DNA of 64,000 nucleotides from Thermomonas fusca DSM 15424 (GTDB taxonomy: Bacteria; Pseudomonadota; Gammaproteobacteria; Xanthomonadales; Xanthomonadaceae). Where the stretch lies: assembly GCF_000423885.1 (NCBI RefSeq), contig NZ_AUIV01000012.1, positions 56,454-120,453 of the forward strand. The letters are read 5' to 3'. Positions within the stretch are counted from its first letter, which is position 1, and each line of letters starts with the position of its first letter. A program made the position numbers and the translations under genes. The notes beneath the pieces were generated by a model. It searched no databases, was not told the origin of the DNA, and saw only the letters and a program-made list of their open reading frames with translations. This document shows, piece after piece, positions 1 to 8,227 of the stretch.

Positions 1-193
1 CACCGAGGGTCAGCTGCTGGCTGGCGCCGCAGTTCTTGATCGCCTGCGAGTCGGTGTTGGCGGTGATGAATTCCACCCCGTCGACGCTGCTGTTGACCAT
101 GTGCGCGACCGCGTTGCCACCGCCGCCGCCGACGCCGAAGACCTTGATGACCGCGTTGGGTGCCACCTGCTGGATCAGTTCGAAATGTGCCAT
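1..193 (-). CDS. ftsZ: Cell division GTPase FtsZ (N-terminal 64 residues, cut by window edge)
   Basis: FtsZ is the tubulin-like GTPase that forms the cytokinetic ring at midcell. Only residues 1-64 are present, beginning MAHFELIQQVAPNAV, and the rest lies beyond base 1. The glycine-rich nucleotide loop (VGGGGGNAVAHM) and the NTDSQAI segment typical of the FtsZ N-terminus are visible. The ATG is preceded by an AGGA about 8 nt upstream. It is separated from ftsA by 171 nt, the only gap in the dcw run, so it probably has its own leader or promoter there. That gap is rich in GGCAGG-type low-complexity sequence; I see no clear promoter hexamers in it. Confidence 0.97.
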   Translation of the reverse strand, partial: MAHFELIQQVAPNAVIKVFGVGGGGGNAVAHMVNSSVDGVEFITANTDSQAIKNCGASQQLTLG

Positions 194-364
194 GTCCGTG
201 TCCTGTCGTTGTGGCCGGGATCGGAGAGGCGGGGGTTCCGCTTCGCCTTCGCCGGCTTGTTATTGGGTTGTGTCCTGCGCTTGCCGCCTTGCCGCTTTTG
301 CCGCCCTGCCTGCCTGCCTTTCCCTGCCCTGCCCGCTGTTGCTACCGCCTTCCGCTGCCGCCGC

Positions 365-1600
365 TCAGAACGCGCCGCGGAACCACTTCACTGCCTTGCC
401 CAGCACCCCGCCGACCTTGCCGCTGGGCAGGGTCGGCCGCTTCGGGTGTTCCATCTGCGCGCCCATCAGCAGCAGGCCAACGCCGGTGGCATGCACCGGA
501 TTGCCCACCACCTCGCCAAGGCCGGTGACGTGCTGCGGGATGCCGATCCGCACCGGCATCTGCAGCATTTCCTCGGCCAGCTCGACCACGCCTTCCATCT
601 TCGAAGCGCCGCCGGTCAGCACCATGCCGGCGCGCACCCGCTGCTCGAAGCCCGAGCGGCGCAGTTCGGCCTGCACCATCTCGAAGATTTCCTCGTAGCG
701 CGCCTGCACCGCCTGCGCCAGCGCGTGCCGCGGCAACCGACGTGGCGGGCGGTCGCCCACGCTTTCCACCTGGATGCTTTCCTCGGCGCGCGCCAGCTGC
801 GCCAGCGCGCAGGCGTACTTGACCTTAATGTCCTCGGCGTGCGGCGTGGGCGTGCGCAACATGTGCGCGATATCCTCGGTCACCTTGTCGCCGGCCACCG
901 CCAGGTTGGCGGTGTGGCAGATCGCGCCCTGCATGAACACCGCGATGTCGGTGGTGCCAGCGCCCATGTCCACCAGCACCACGCCCAGCTCGCGCTCGTC
1001 CGGGGTCAGCACGGCGGTGCTGGATGCCAGCGAGGACAGCACCAGCTCATCCACCTGCAGGCCGCAGCGCTGCACGCACTTGCTGATGTTCTGCGCCGCC
1101 GACTGCGCGCAGGTGACCAGATGCGCGTGCACTTCCAGGCGCACGCCGGTCATGCCGACCGGGTTGCGGATGCCTTCCTGCGAATCGTCAAGCACGTATT
1201 CGCGCGGGATCGCATGGAGGATGCGCTGGTCGGCCGGGATCGCCACCGCCTTGGCGGCTTCCAGCACGCGGTCGAGGTCGCCGTAGGTAACCTCGCCGTC
1301 GCGGATCGGCACGATGCCGGGCGAATTCTTGCACTGCACGTGGTTGCCGGAAATCGAGGCGTACACGCTGCTGACTTCGCAGCCGGCCATCAGCTCGGCT
1401 TCCTCCACCGCGCGCTGGATCGACTGCACGGTGGAGTCGATGTCCACCACCACGCCGCGGCGCAGCCCGCGCGATTCGTGGGAACCGATGCCGATCACCT
1501 CGATGGGTTCGCCCGGGGCGTATTCGCCGACCAGCGCGGTGACCTTGGAGGTGCCGATATCGAGGCCAACGATCAGGGACTTGTCGCCTTTGCGGTTCAT
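365..1600 (-). CDS. ftsA: Cell division protein FtsA (actin-like membrane tether of the Z-ring)
   Basis: FtsA is an ATP-binding actin-family protein that anchors FtsZ to the inner membrane and recruits later division proteins. The 411-residue product begins MNRKGDKSLIVGLDIGTSK, with the phosphate-1 loop GLDIGTS near the N-terminus and the VDMGAGTTD phosphate-2 motif in the middle. The C-terminal end KAVKWFRGAF resembles the usual amphipathic membrane-targeting helix. An in-frame ATG further upstream exists, but the chosen start matches the usual FtsA N-terminus and overlaps the ftsQ stop codon as ATGA, which implies translational coupling. Confidence 0.97.
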   Translation of the reverse strand: MNRKGDKSLIVGLDIGTSKVTALVGEYAPGEPIEVIGIGSHESRGLRRGVVVDIDSTVQSIQRAVEEAELMAGCEVSSVYASISGNHVQCKNSPGIVPIRDGEVTYGDLDRVLEAAKAVAIPADQRILHAIPREYVLDDSQEGIRNPVGMTGVRLEVHAHLVTCAQSAAQNISKCVQRCGLQVDELVLSSLASSTAVLTPDERELGVVLVDMGAGTTDIAVFMQGAICHTANLAVAGDKVTEDIAHMLRTPTPHAEDIKVKYACALAQLARAEESIQVESVGDRPPRRLPRHALAQAVQARYEEIFEMVQAELRRSGFEQRVRAGMVLTGGASKMEGVVELAEEMLQMPVRIGIPQHVTGLGEVVGNPVHATGVGLLLMGAQMEHPKRPTLPSGKVGGVLGKAVKWFRGAF

Positions 1601-2328
1601 GTATTGCTGCCGTGGTTCGTGGGGGTTGGTACTGCCTTCGCCCAAGTCAGGGCAAAGCCGTTGGTGTAGCGAAGATCGGCGCGGACCAGCCGCCGGTGCG
1701 GGTTTTGCGCAGCCAGCTGCGGCAGCATCGGCGCGAACCGCGCCAGCCGCGCGCCGGGGTCGCTGCGCCCCAGCACCACGCGGGTGCCGTCGCGCAGGCT
1801 GATCGACCAGCTGCCGCGGCGGTCCAACGCAACACCCAGCACGCCGCCGGCATTGGCCAGCTGCGCGTGTGCCTGGTTGTAGAGCGCCACCACCTCCGGC
1901 ACGCGGCCTTCCGGGCCATCCAGCAGCGGCAGGCCGGCCGGCGCCTGCAGCTTGCCGACCGGGAACAGCCGGCCGTGCTCGGACAGCAGCTGTTTCTCGC
2001 CCCAGCGCGCGAACGGCCGGTGCTCGACGATCCGCACCTCCAGCACGTCCGGCCAGTGCTTGCGTACCTGCGCGCGCTCCACCCAGGGCAGCGCATCCAC
2101 GGTGCGCTGGATCGCGCGCAGGTCCACCGCGAAGAAGCCGCGCTGCGCGTGCGGCAGCACCGCTGCCTGCAGCTGCGCGCGGTCGACCCGCGCCAGTTCG
2201 CCCTGCACGCGCAGGGTGCGCAGCGGCCAGTGCTCGCCACCCATCCAGCCCTCGACCACGGCCACCACCGGCAGCGCCAGCAGCGCCAGCGCAAGCAGCC
2301 AGGCCAGCGAGCGCAGGGCGGGCTTCAA
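1597..2328 (-). CDS. ftsQ: Cell division protein FtsQ
   Basis: FtsQ is a bitopic inner-membrane protein that links early and late divisome proteins through the FtsQLB complex. The 243-residue product has one N-terminal membrane segment (residues about 5-25, LAWLLALALLALPVV), followed by a POTRA domain starting near WPLRTLRVQG and a beta domain. I place the start at a TTG that overlaps the ddl stop codon (TTGA). This gives an N-terminus aligned with Xanthomonas FtsQ (start followed by KPALRSLAWLL). Upstream in-frame starts would lie deep inside ddl. The stop codon overlaps the ftsA ATG. Confidence 0.93.
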   Translation of the reverse strand: MKPALRSLAWLLALALLALPVVAVVEGWMGGEHWPLRTLRVQGELARVDRAQLQAAVLPHAQRGFFAVDLRAIQRTVDALPWVERAQVRKHWPDVLEVRIVEHRPFARWGEKQLLSEHGRLFPVGKLQAPAGLPLLDGPEGRVPEVVALYNQAHAQLANAGGVLGVALDRRGSWSISLRDGTRVVLGRSDPGARLARFAPMLPQLAAQNPHRRLVRADLRYTNGFALTWAKAVPTPTNHGSNT

Positions 2329-3266
2329 AGCGTCTGCTCCAGGATGCGCCAGCACAGTTCCTCGAACGACACGCCCAACTCGCGCGCCGCCTTCGGCACC
2401 AGCGAGTGGCTGGTCATGCCCGGCGCGGTGTTGACCTCCATCAGCATCAGGCGACCGTCGCCATGGCGCATCACATCGACGCGGCCCCAACCCGTGCAGG
2501 CGGCAGCGCGGAAGCCGGCCAGCGCCAGCGCACGCACTTCCTCTTCCTCGGCGCCTTCCAAGCCGGGGCAGAGGTACTGGGTGTCCTCTGCGATGTACTT
2601 GGCGTGGTAGTCGTACCAGCCGCTCGCCGGCACGATCCGGATCGAGGGCAGGACCACGTCGCCCACCACCCCAACCGTGAATTCGCCGCCGGTCAGCATC
2701 TGCTCGGCCAGCAGTTCCCCGGCATAGCCGCGCGCGAATTCGATAGCGGGTGCGAGGTCGTCTTCCGAGACGATGCGGAACACGCCAACGCTGGAACCTT
2801 CCGTGGACGGCTTCACGAACACCGGCAGGCCGAGTTCGCGCACCGCCGCCGCGAGGTCGCCCTGAGGCGCGATGCGCACGAAGCGCGCGGTCGGCAGGCC
2901 GGCAGACTGCCAGACCTGCTTGGTCCGGATCTTGTCCAGGGTCAGCGCGCTGCCCAGCACGCCGGGCCCAGTGAACGGGACTTCAAAACCCTGCAGCAAG
3001 CCCTGCAGAACGCCGTTCTCGCCATCGCCGCCGTGCAGGATGTTGAACACGCGGTCGAACCGGCCGTGGACCAGCGCATCGACCAGCGCCGGGATGCCAT
3101 CGACGCCGTGCGCATCGACCCCGCGCGACCGCAGCGCCTCCAGTACGTTGGCGCCGGAATTCAGCGAGACCTCGCGCTCAGCACTGCTGCCGCCCATCAG
3201 CACGGCGACGCGACCGAACGCGGCCGGGTCGGTGCAGCGCAGCGGGGCGAATGCGGACGCACTCAT
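2325..3266 (-). CDS. ddl: D-alanine--D-alanine ligase
   Basis: Ddl joins two D-alanines using ATP to make the terminal dipeptide of the peptidoglycan stem, which MurF then adds. The 313-residue ATP-grasp protein shows VAVLMGGSSAEREVSLNSG at the N-terminus, HGGDGENG, the VKPSTEGSSVGV ATP-grasp loop and the C-terminal metal-binding MEVNTAPGMTSHSL motif. It overlaps murC upstream (ATGA) and ftsQ downstream. Position and sequence correspond to DdlB of dcw clusters. Confidence 0.97.
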   Translation of the reverse strand: MSASAFAPLRCTDPAAFGRVAVLMGGSSAEREVSLNSGANVLEALRSRGVDAHGVDGIPALVDALVHGRFDRVFNILHGGDGENGVLQGLLQGFEVPFTGPGVLGSALTLDKIRTKQVWQSAGLPTARFVRIAPQGDLAAAVRELGLPVFVKPSTEGSSVGVFRIVSEDDLAPAIEFARGYAGELLAEQMLTGGEFTVGVVGDVVLPSIRIVPASGWYDYHAKYIAEDTQYLCPGLEGAEEEEVRALALAGFRAAACTGWGRVDVMRHGDGRLMLMEVNTAPGMTSHSLVPKAARELGVSFEELCWRILEQTL

Positions 3267-4720
3267 GCGGGTTCTCCCTGCGCGGATTTCGGCTGCAGGC
3301 CGTCGCGGGCGATCTGCTGCGCGGCGGCGCCGATGTCGCCCGCGCCCATCAGCAGCAACAGGTCGCCGTCGCGCAGCACGCCCGGCAATACGCCCGCCAC
3401 TTCAGCGGCACCGCCGACGACCACCGGCTCGACGCGACCGCGGGTACGGATGGAGCGCGCCAGCGCACTGGCATCGGCGCCCGCAATCGGCGCTTCGCCG
3501 GCCGGGTACACCTCGGTCAGCAGCAGCGCATCGACGCTGGACAGCACCGCCGCGAACTCGTCGAACAAGTCGCGGGTGCGGGTGTAGCGATGCGGCTGGA
3601 ACGCTACCACCAGGCGCTTTTCCGGCCAGCCGCCGCGGGCCGCCGCGAACACCGCGGCCAGTTCCTTGGGGTGGTGGCCGTAATCGTCCACCAGCGCCAC
3701 TTCGCCACCGCCTTCCAGCTGCAGCGTGGCCAGCTGGTTGAAGCGCCGGCCGATGCCCTGGAAGCCTTCCAGTGCCTTGGCGATGGCGGCGTTCGGCACG
3801 CCCAGCTGCCAGCCGATGGCGGCAGCGGCCAGTGCGTTCTGCACGTTGTGGCGGCCCGGCAGGGCCAGCGTGCAGGCGGTGCGGCTGCCGTCTGGCAGGC
3901 ACAAGGTGAACTGCATGCGCGCGCCCTGTTGGCGCACGTCGGCGGCGCGCACGTCGGCCTCCGGCGCAAAACCGTAGGTCACCACGTGGCGCGGCGTCTT
4001 GCGCGCCAGCTGCGCCACTTCCTCGTCGTCGATGCACAGCACCGCCAGCCCGTAGAACGGCAGCCGGTGCAGGAATTCGGAGAACGCATCCTTGACCCGC
4101 TCGAAGTCGCCGCCGTAGTTCTCCAGATGGTCGGCATCGATATTGGTGATGACCGCCACCACCGGGTTCAGGCGCAGGAAGCTGCCATCGCTCTCGTCGG
4201 CTTCGGCGACCAGCCAGTCGCCGCCGCCAAGCCCGGCATTCGCGCCGGCTGCCAGCAGCTTTCCGCCGATCACGAAGGTCGGGTCCAGTCCGCCTTCGGC
4301 CAGCACGCTGGCGGTCAGCGAGGTGGTGGTGGTCTTGCCGTGGGTACCAGCCACCGCCACACCGCGCTTGAAGCGCATCAGTTCGGCCAGCATTTCCGCG
4401 CGCGGCACCACCGGGATGCGCTGCGCGCGCGCCTCCAGCAACTCGGGGTTGTCCGCCTTGATGGCGCTGGACACCACCACGCAGTCGGCCTCCAGCACGT
4501 TGGCGGAAGCATGGCCGCGGTGGATGGCGATGCCGAGCGAGGCCAGCCGCTTGGTCACCGCGTTGTCGGCGTTGTCGGAGCCGCTGACCTGGTAGCCCAG
4601 CGTGCGCATCACTTCGGCGATGCCGCTCATGCCCACCCCGCCGATGCCGACGAAATGCACGCGCGGCAGCGCCTTGGCCGGGTCGTTGATCTGCCGCAGG
4701 TGCAGGCTGTGCGGGCTCAT
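3263..4720 (-). CDS. murC: UDP-N-acetylmuramate--L-alanine ligase
   Basis: MurC is a cytoplasmic Mur ligase that adds L-alanine to UDP-MurNAc, the first amino acid of the stem peptide. The 485-residue protein has the N-terminal Rossmann loop VGIGGVGMSGIAEVM, the ATP P-loop GTHGKTTTT (residues 125-133), the EADESDGSF segment and the DDYGHHPKE motif of the C-terminal domain. Start and stop codons overlap those of murG and ddl by 4 nt. Confidence 0.98.
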   Translation of the reverse strand: MSPHSLHLRQINDPAKALPRVHFVGIGGVGMSGIAEVMRTLGYQVSGSDNADNAVTKRLASLGIAIHRGHASANVLEADCVVVSSAIKADNPELLEARAQRIPVVPRAEMLAELMRFKRGVAVAGTHGKTTTTSLTASVLAEGGLDPTFVIGGKLLAAGANAGLGGGDWLVAEADESDGSFLRLNPVVAVITNIDADHLENYGGDFERVKDAFSEFLHRLPFYGLAVLCIDDEEVAQLARKTPRHVVTYGFAPEADVRAADVRQQGARMQFTLCLPDGSRTACTLALPGRHNVQNALAAAAIGWQLGVPNAAIAKALEGFQGIGRRFNQLATLQLEGGGEVALVDDYGHHPKELAAVFAAARGGWPEKRLVVAFQPHRYTRTRDLFDEFAAVLSSVDALLLTEVYPAGEAPIAGADASALARSIRTRGRVEPVVVGGAAEVAGVLPGVLRDGDLLLLMGAGDIGAAAQQIARDGLQPKSAQGEPA

Positions 4721-5802
4721 CGGGAAACCTCGTTGGAAATCGTGGCCAGCACGGCGTCGGCCACGCGCTGCGCGGCATCGGGACGGGCCAGGCCGCGCGC
4801 GGCCTGCGCCATCGCCAGGCGCTTGCCGGGATCATTGGAAAGGTCGGCCAGCGCTTGCTGCAGGCGCGCGGCCAACTGGTCGGATTGCGGCAGCAGCACG
4901 GCGGCGCCGCGCTCCACCAGATATTCGGCGTTGCGGGTCTGGTGGTCGTCCACCGCCTGCGGGAAAGGCACCAGCACGCTGCCGACGCCGACCGCGCACA
5001 GCTCGGCCAGGGTCAGCGCACCGGCGCGACAGACCACCAGGTCAGCGCCGGCATATGCCGCGGCCATGTCGGCGATGAAAGGTTCGACCCGCGCCTCGAC
5101 GCCGGCATCGACATAGGCTTGGCGCGCGGCATCGAGCATCTTTTCGCCGGCCTGGTGAACGATCCGCACCGGCAGGCCCAGCGCGGCGACTGCCTTCGGC
5201 ACCGCCTCGTTCAGTGCGCGCGCGCCCTGGCTGCCGCCCAGCACCAGCAGGCGCAGCGGGCCGGCGTGGTCGAAGCCGCGCTGCCCGGGCGGCGGCACCT
5301 GCGCGATCTGCGCGCGCACCGGGTTGCCGACGTGGACCTCCTTCGCAAACGTCTGCGGGAACCCCACCAGCACCTGCCGCGCCACTTTCGCCAGCGCCTT
5401 GTTGGTCATGCCGGCGGCGCGGTTCTGCTCGTGCACCAGCAGCGGGATGCCGGCCATCCGCGCGGCAATCCCGCCCGGCCCCGCGGCGTAGCCGCCGAAG
5501 CTGATCGCCGCGTCCGGACGGCGCGCACGCATCACCGCGGCGGCCGCGCGCACCGCCGACAGGATCCGCAGCGGCGCCGCCAGCAGGGTGGCGATGCCCT
5601 TGCCGCGTACACCCTTCACGGTGATGGTGTCGATGGCGATGCCCTGCGTCGGCACCAGCCGGGTTTCCATGCCGCCGTCCGCACCCAGCCAGCACACCTC
5701 GGCGCCGCGCTCGCGCAGCGCCTGCGCGACCGCAAGGCCGGGAAAGATGTGGCCGCCGGTGCCACCGGCCATCACCATCACCAGGGGCGCATGCGCGCTC
5801 AA
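4717..5802 (-). CDS. murG: UDP-GlcNAc:lipid I N-acetylglucosaminyltransferase MurG
   Basis: MurG converts lipid I to lipid II on the cytoplasmic face of the inner membrane. It is a GT-B fold enzyme of 361 residues, with MAGGTGGHIFPGLAVA at the N-terminus, GGSQGARALNE, and the UDP-GlcNAc site RAGALTLAE in the C-terminal domain. The start is taken as TTG overlapping the ftsW stop (TTGA), which gives M-SAHAPLVMVMAGG, like Xanthomonas MurG. A GTG or ATG a few codons in would begin almost on the glycine loop. The end overlaps murC. Confidence 0.95.
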   Translation of the reverse strand: MSAHAPLVMVMAGGTGGHIFPGLAVAQALRERGAEVCWLGADGGMETRLVPTQGIAIDTITVKGVRGKGIATLLAAPLRILSAVRAAAAVMRARRPDAAISFGGYAAGPGGIAARMAGIPLLVHEQNRAAGMTNKALAKVARQVLVGFPQTFAKEVHVGNPVRAQIAQVPPPGQRGFDHAGPLRLLVLGGSQGARALNEAVPKAVAALGLPVRIVHQAGEKMLDAARQAYVDAGVEARVEPFIADMAAAYAGADLVVCRAGALTLAELCAVGVGSVLVPFPQAVDDHQTRNAEYLVERGAAVLLPQSDQLAARLQQALADLSNDPGKRLAMAQAARGLARPDAAQRVADAVLATISNEVSR

Positions 5803-7142
5803 CGGGACCTCCGCAGCGCGGCCAGCGCGGCCGATTCGGTGGACGGCCGGCCCAGGGCGGGTTCGATCCGCTGGCGCAGGCGGCTGGTGCCGCGGTTGCC
5901 GGCGTCGGCCGGCAGCGGCGGCTGCGCGGCCACCGGCGGCGTGCCCACGGGCGACCCGCTGGCCACGCCGCGCAGCTTCGCCACCTGGCGCGCCGCACGG
6001 TTGTACTCCCACGACACACGCAGCAACAGGCCCAGCGCCACGCAGGTCATGAGTACGCTGGAACCGCCCGAGGACACCAGCGGCAGGGTCAGGCCCTTGG
6101 TCGGCAGCATGCCCAGATTCACGCCGATCGAAACGAAACTCTGCAACGCCATCCACAGCGCGATGCCGAACGCGATGTAGCCGGAAAAATGCCGCTTCAT
6201 CTCCACACACTTCAAGCCCAGCCAGAATGCGCGCCCGGCCAGCAGCACGAACAGGCCCACCACCAAGGCCACGCCGGCAAAACCCAGCTCTTCGGCGATC
6301 ACCGAGAAGATGAAATCGGTATGCGCTTCCGGCAGATAGCTGAGCTTCTGCACGGACGCGCCCAGGCCCACGCCAAACCATTCACCTCGACCAATCGCCA
6401 TCAGCGCGTTGCTGAGCTGATAACCGGCACCCAGCTGGTCTTGCCAGGGGTCCATGAACGAGGTCACGCGACGCATGCGATACGGCTCGAACACCACCAG
6501 CAGAACGAGCGCCGGCACCATCAACAGGATCGGCAGGGCGATCCGCCGGATCGGCGCGCCGCCCAGCAGCAGCATGCAGGTGGTGATGCCAAGCAGCAGC
6601 ACCGATGAGCCGAAGTCCGGCTGCAGCAGCAGCAGCACGACCAGCACGCCGACCACGCCCAGCGGCTTGAACATCGCGGTCAGGGTGACCGCCACGTCCT
6701 CGCTGTAGCGCTTGAGGTAGCTGGCCAGCCAGACGATGTAGAGCACCTTCACCGCTTCCACGACCTGGAAGTTGGACACGCCGAAGTTGAGCCAGCGCCG
6801 CGCACCGTTCACCGATTTGCCGATGACCGGCACGAACACCAGCAGCAGCAATACGGCGCAAGCCAGAAGCAGCCACTGGCTGTGCTTCTCGATGGTTTTC
6901 AGCTCGGTGCGCATCGCCACCGCAGCCAGCCCCACCCCGACCGCCAGAAACATCAGATGACGGCTCAGGAAGTACCACGGACCTGCATCGACGCCGCCAC
7001 CGGCAATCGCCGCAGATCCGACCATCACCACACCCAGGCAGGCCAGCGTGATGGACACACCCAGCAGCCACGGGTCGAAACGCCCGACCAGCTCGTCGCG
7101 ACGGGTCGCCTGGCCCAGGCTGCCGAAACCGGTCGCGGCCAT
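5799..7142 (-). CDS. ftsW: Septal peptidoglycan polymerase FtsW (SEDS family)
   Basis: FtsW is the multi-pass membrane glycosyltransferase that polymerises lipid II at the septum together with FtsI. The 447-residue product has about ten hydrophobic segments and the SEDS signature region GYQLSNALMAIGRGEWFG followed by LPEAHTDFIFSVIAEELGF. A hydrophilic tail of roughly 60 residues follows the last membrane segment. Its ATG shares one base with the mraY stop (TGATG). It directly follows mraY, where murD stands in most dcw clusters. Confidence 0.97.
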   Translation of the reverse strand: MAATGFGSLGQATRRDELVGRFDPWLLGVSITLACLGVVMVGSAAIAGGGVDAGPWYFLSRHLMFLAVGVGLAAVAMRTELKTIEKHSQWLLLACAVLLLLVFVPVIGKSVNGARRWLNFGVSNFQVVEAVKVLYIVWLASYLKRYSEDVAVTLTAMFKPLGVVGVLVVLLLLQPDFGSSVLLLGITTCMLLLGGAPIRRIALPILLMVPALVLLVVFEPYRMRRVTSFMDPWQDQLGAGYQLSNALMAIGRGEWFGVGLGASVQKLSYLPEAHTDFIFSVIAEELGFAGVALVVGLFVLLAGRAFWLGLKCVEMKRHFSGYIAFGIALWMALQSFVSIGVNLGMLPTKGLTLPLVSSGGSSVLMTCVALGLLLRVSWEYNRAARQVAKLRGVASGSPVGTPPVAAQPPLPADAGNRGTSRLRQRIEPALGRPSTESAALAALRRSR

Positions 7143-8227
7143 CAGCGCACCTTCAAGGTGGCAAGGCCGACCAGCACCAGCACCACGCTAATGATCCAGA
7201 AGCGCACGATCACCCGCGGCTCCGGCCAGCCCTTGAGTTCGAAGTGGTGGTGGATCGGCGCCATCCTGAACACCCGCTTGCCGGTGAGCTTGAAGCTGGC
7301 CACCTGGATCATCACCGACAGGGTTTCGATCACGAAGATGCCGCCCATCAGCACCAGCACCAGTTCCTGGCGCACGATCACCGCGATCGTGCCCAGCACC
7401 GCGCCCAGCGCCAGCGCGCCGATGTCGCCCATGAACACCATCGCCGGATAGGTGTTGAACCACAGGAAGCCCAGCCCGGCGCCTGCGATGGCCGCGCAGA
7501 TGATGATCAGCTCACCCGCGCCCGGCACCCGCGGGATCTGCAGGTACTGGGCGAAGGTGGCGTTGCCGGACGCATAGGCGAACACGCCCAGCGCGCAGGC
7601 CACCAGTACCGTGGGCATGATGGCCAGGCCATCGAGGCCGTCGGTCAGGTTGACCGCGTTGGAGAAGCCTACGATCCAGAAGTAGGCGATGCCGACGAAG
7701 CCGACGCCGGCCAGCGGCAGCGCGATCGATTTGAAGAACGGCACGTAGAAGGTGGTGGCCGCCGGCACGTCGGCGAAGGCGAACAGGTAGATGCCGGCGG
7801 CAAGGCCCAGCACCGACTGCAGCGCGTACTTGGTGCGCGAGCGCATGCCGTTGGGGTCGCGCTTGACGATCTTGATCCAGTCGTCCGCCCAGCCGATGGC
7901 GCCGAAGCCGACCATCACCACCAGCACCACCCACACGTACTTGTTGCGCAGGTCGCCCCACAGCAGCACCGAGGCCGCCACCGTCGACAGGATCAGCGCC
8001 CCGCCCATGGTGGGCGTGCCGGCCTTGGAGAAATGCGACTGCGGGCCGTCCTTGCGGATCGGCTGGCCGCCCTTGAGCGTGGCCAGGTAGCGGATCATCC
8101 GCGGCCCCCACCACAGCGACAGCGCCAGCGCGGTCAGCGCGCCGAGGATGGCGCGGAAGGTCAGGTAGTTGAACAGGTTGAAATGGCCCTGCAGCTGTTC
8201 CAGCCAACGGGTGAGTTCAAGCAGCAT
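7142..8227 (-). CDS. mraY: Phospho-N-acetylmuramoyl-pentapeptide transferase MraY
   Basis: MraY transfers phospho-MurNAc-pentapeptide to undecaprenyl phosphate, making lipid I in the inner membrane. The 361-residue polytopic protein shows the catalytic aspartates in GWADDWIK, the NAVNLTDGLDGLA motif and the HHHFELKGW loop. I start it at MLLELTRWLEQLQ because a GGGGAG ribosome-binding site lies 8 nt upstream, inside murF. The upstream in-frame ATG at 8254 has weaker support. It overlaps the murF end by 11 nt. Confidence 0.97.
   Translation of the reverse strand: MLLELTRWLEQLQGHFNLFNYLTFRAILGALTALALSLWWGPRMIRYLATLKGGQPIRKDGPQSHFSKAGTPTMGGALILSTVAASVLLWGDLRNKYVWVVLVVMVGFGAIGWADDWIKIVKRDPNGMRSRTKYALQSVLGLAAGIYLFAFADVPAATTFYVPFFKSIALPLAGVGFVGIAYFWIVGFSNAVNLTDGLDGLAIMPTVLVACALGVFAYASGNATFAQYLQIPRVPGAGELIIICAAIAGAGLGFLWFNTYPAMVFMGDIGALALGAVLGTIAVIVRQELVLVLMGGIFVIETLSVMIQVASFKLTGKRVFRMAPIHHHFELKGWPEPRVIVRFWIISVVLVLVGLATLKVR

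Noticed and set aside
101..1669. 522-codon open frame antisense to ftsA
   Set aside because: It mirrors ftsA, which is certain by homology. Long antisense frames are expected in such GC-rich DNA, and its translation is His/Arg/Ala-rich without domain motifs.
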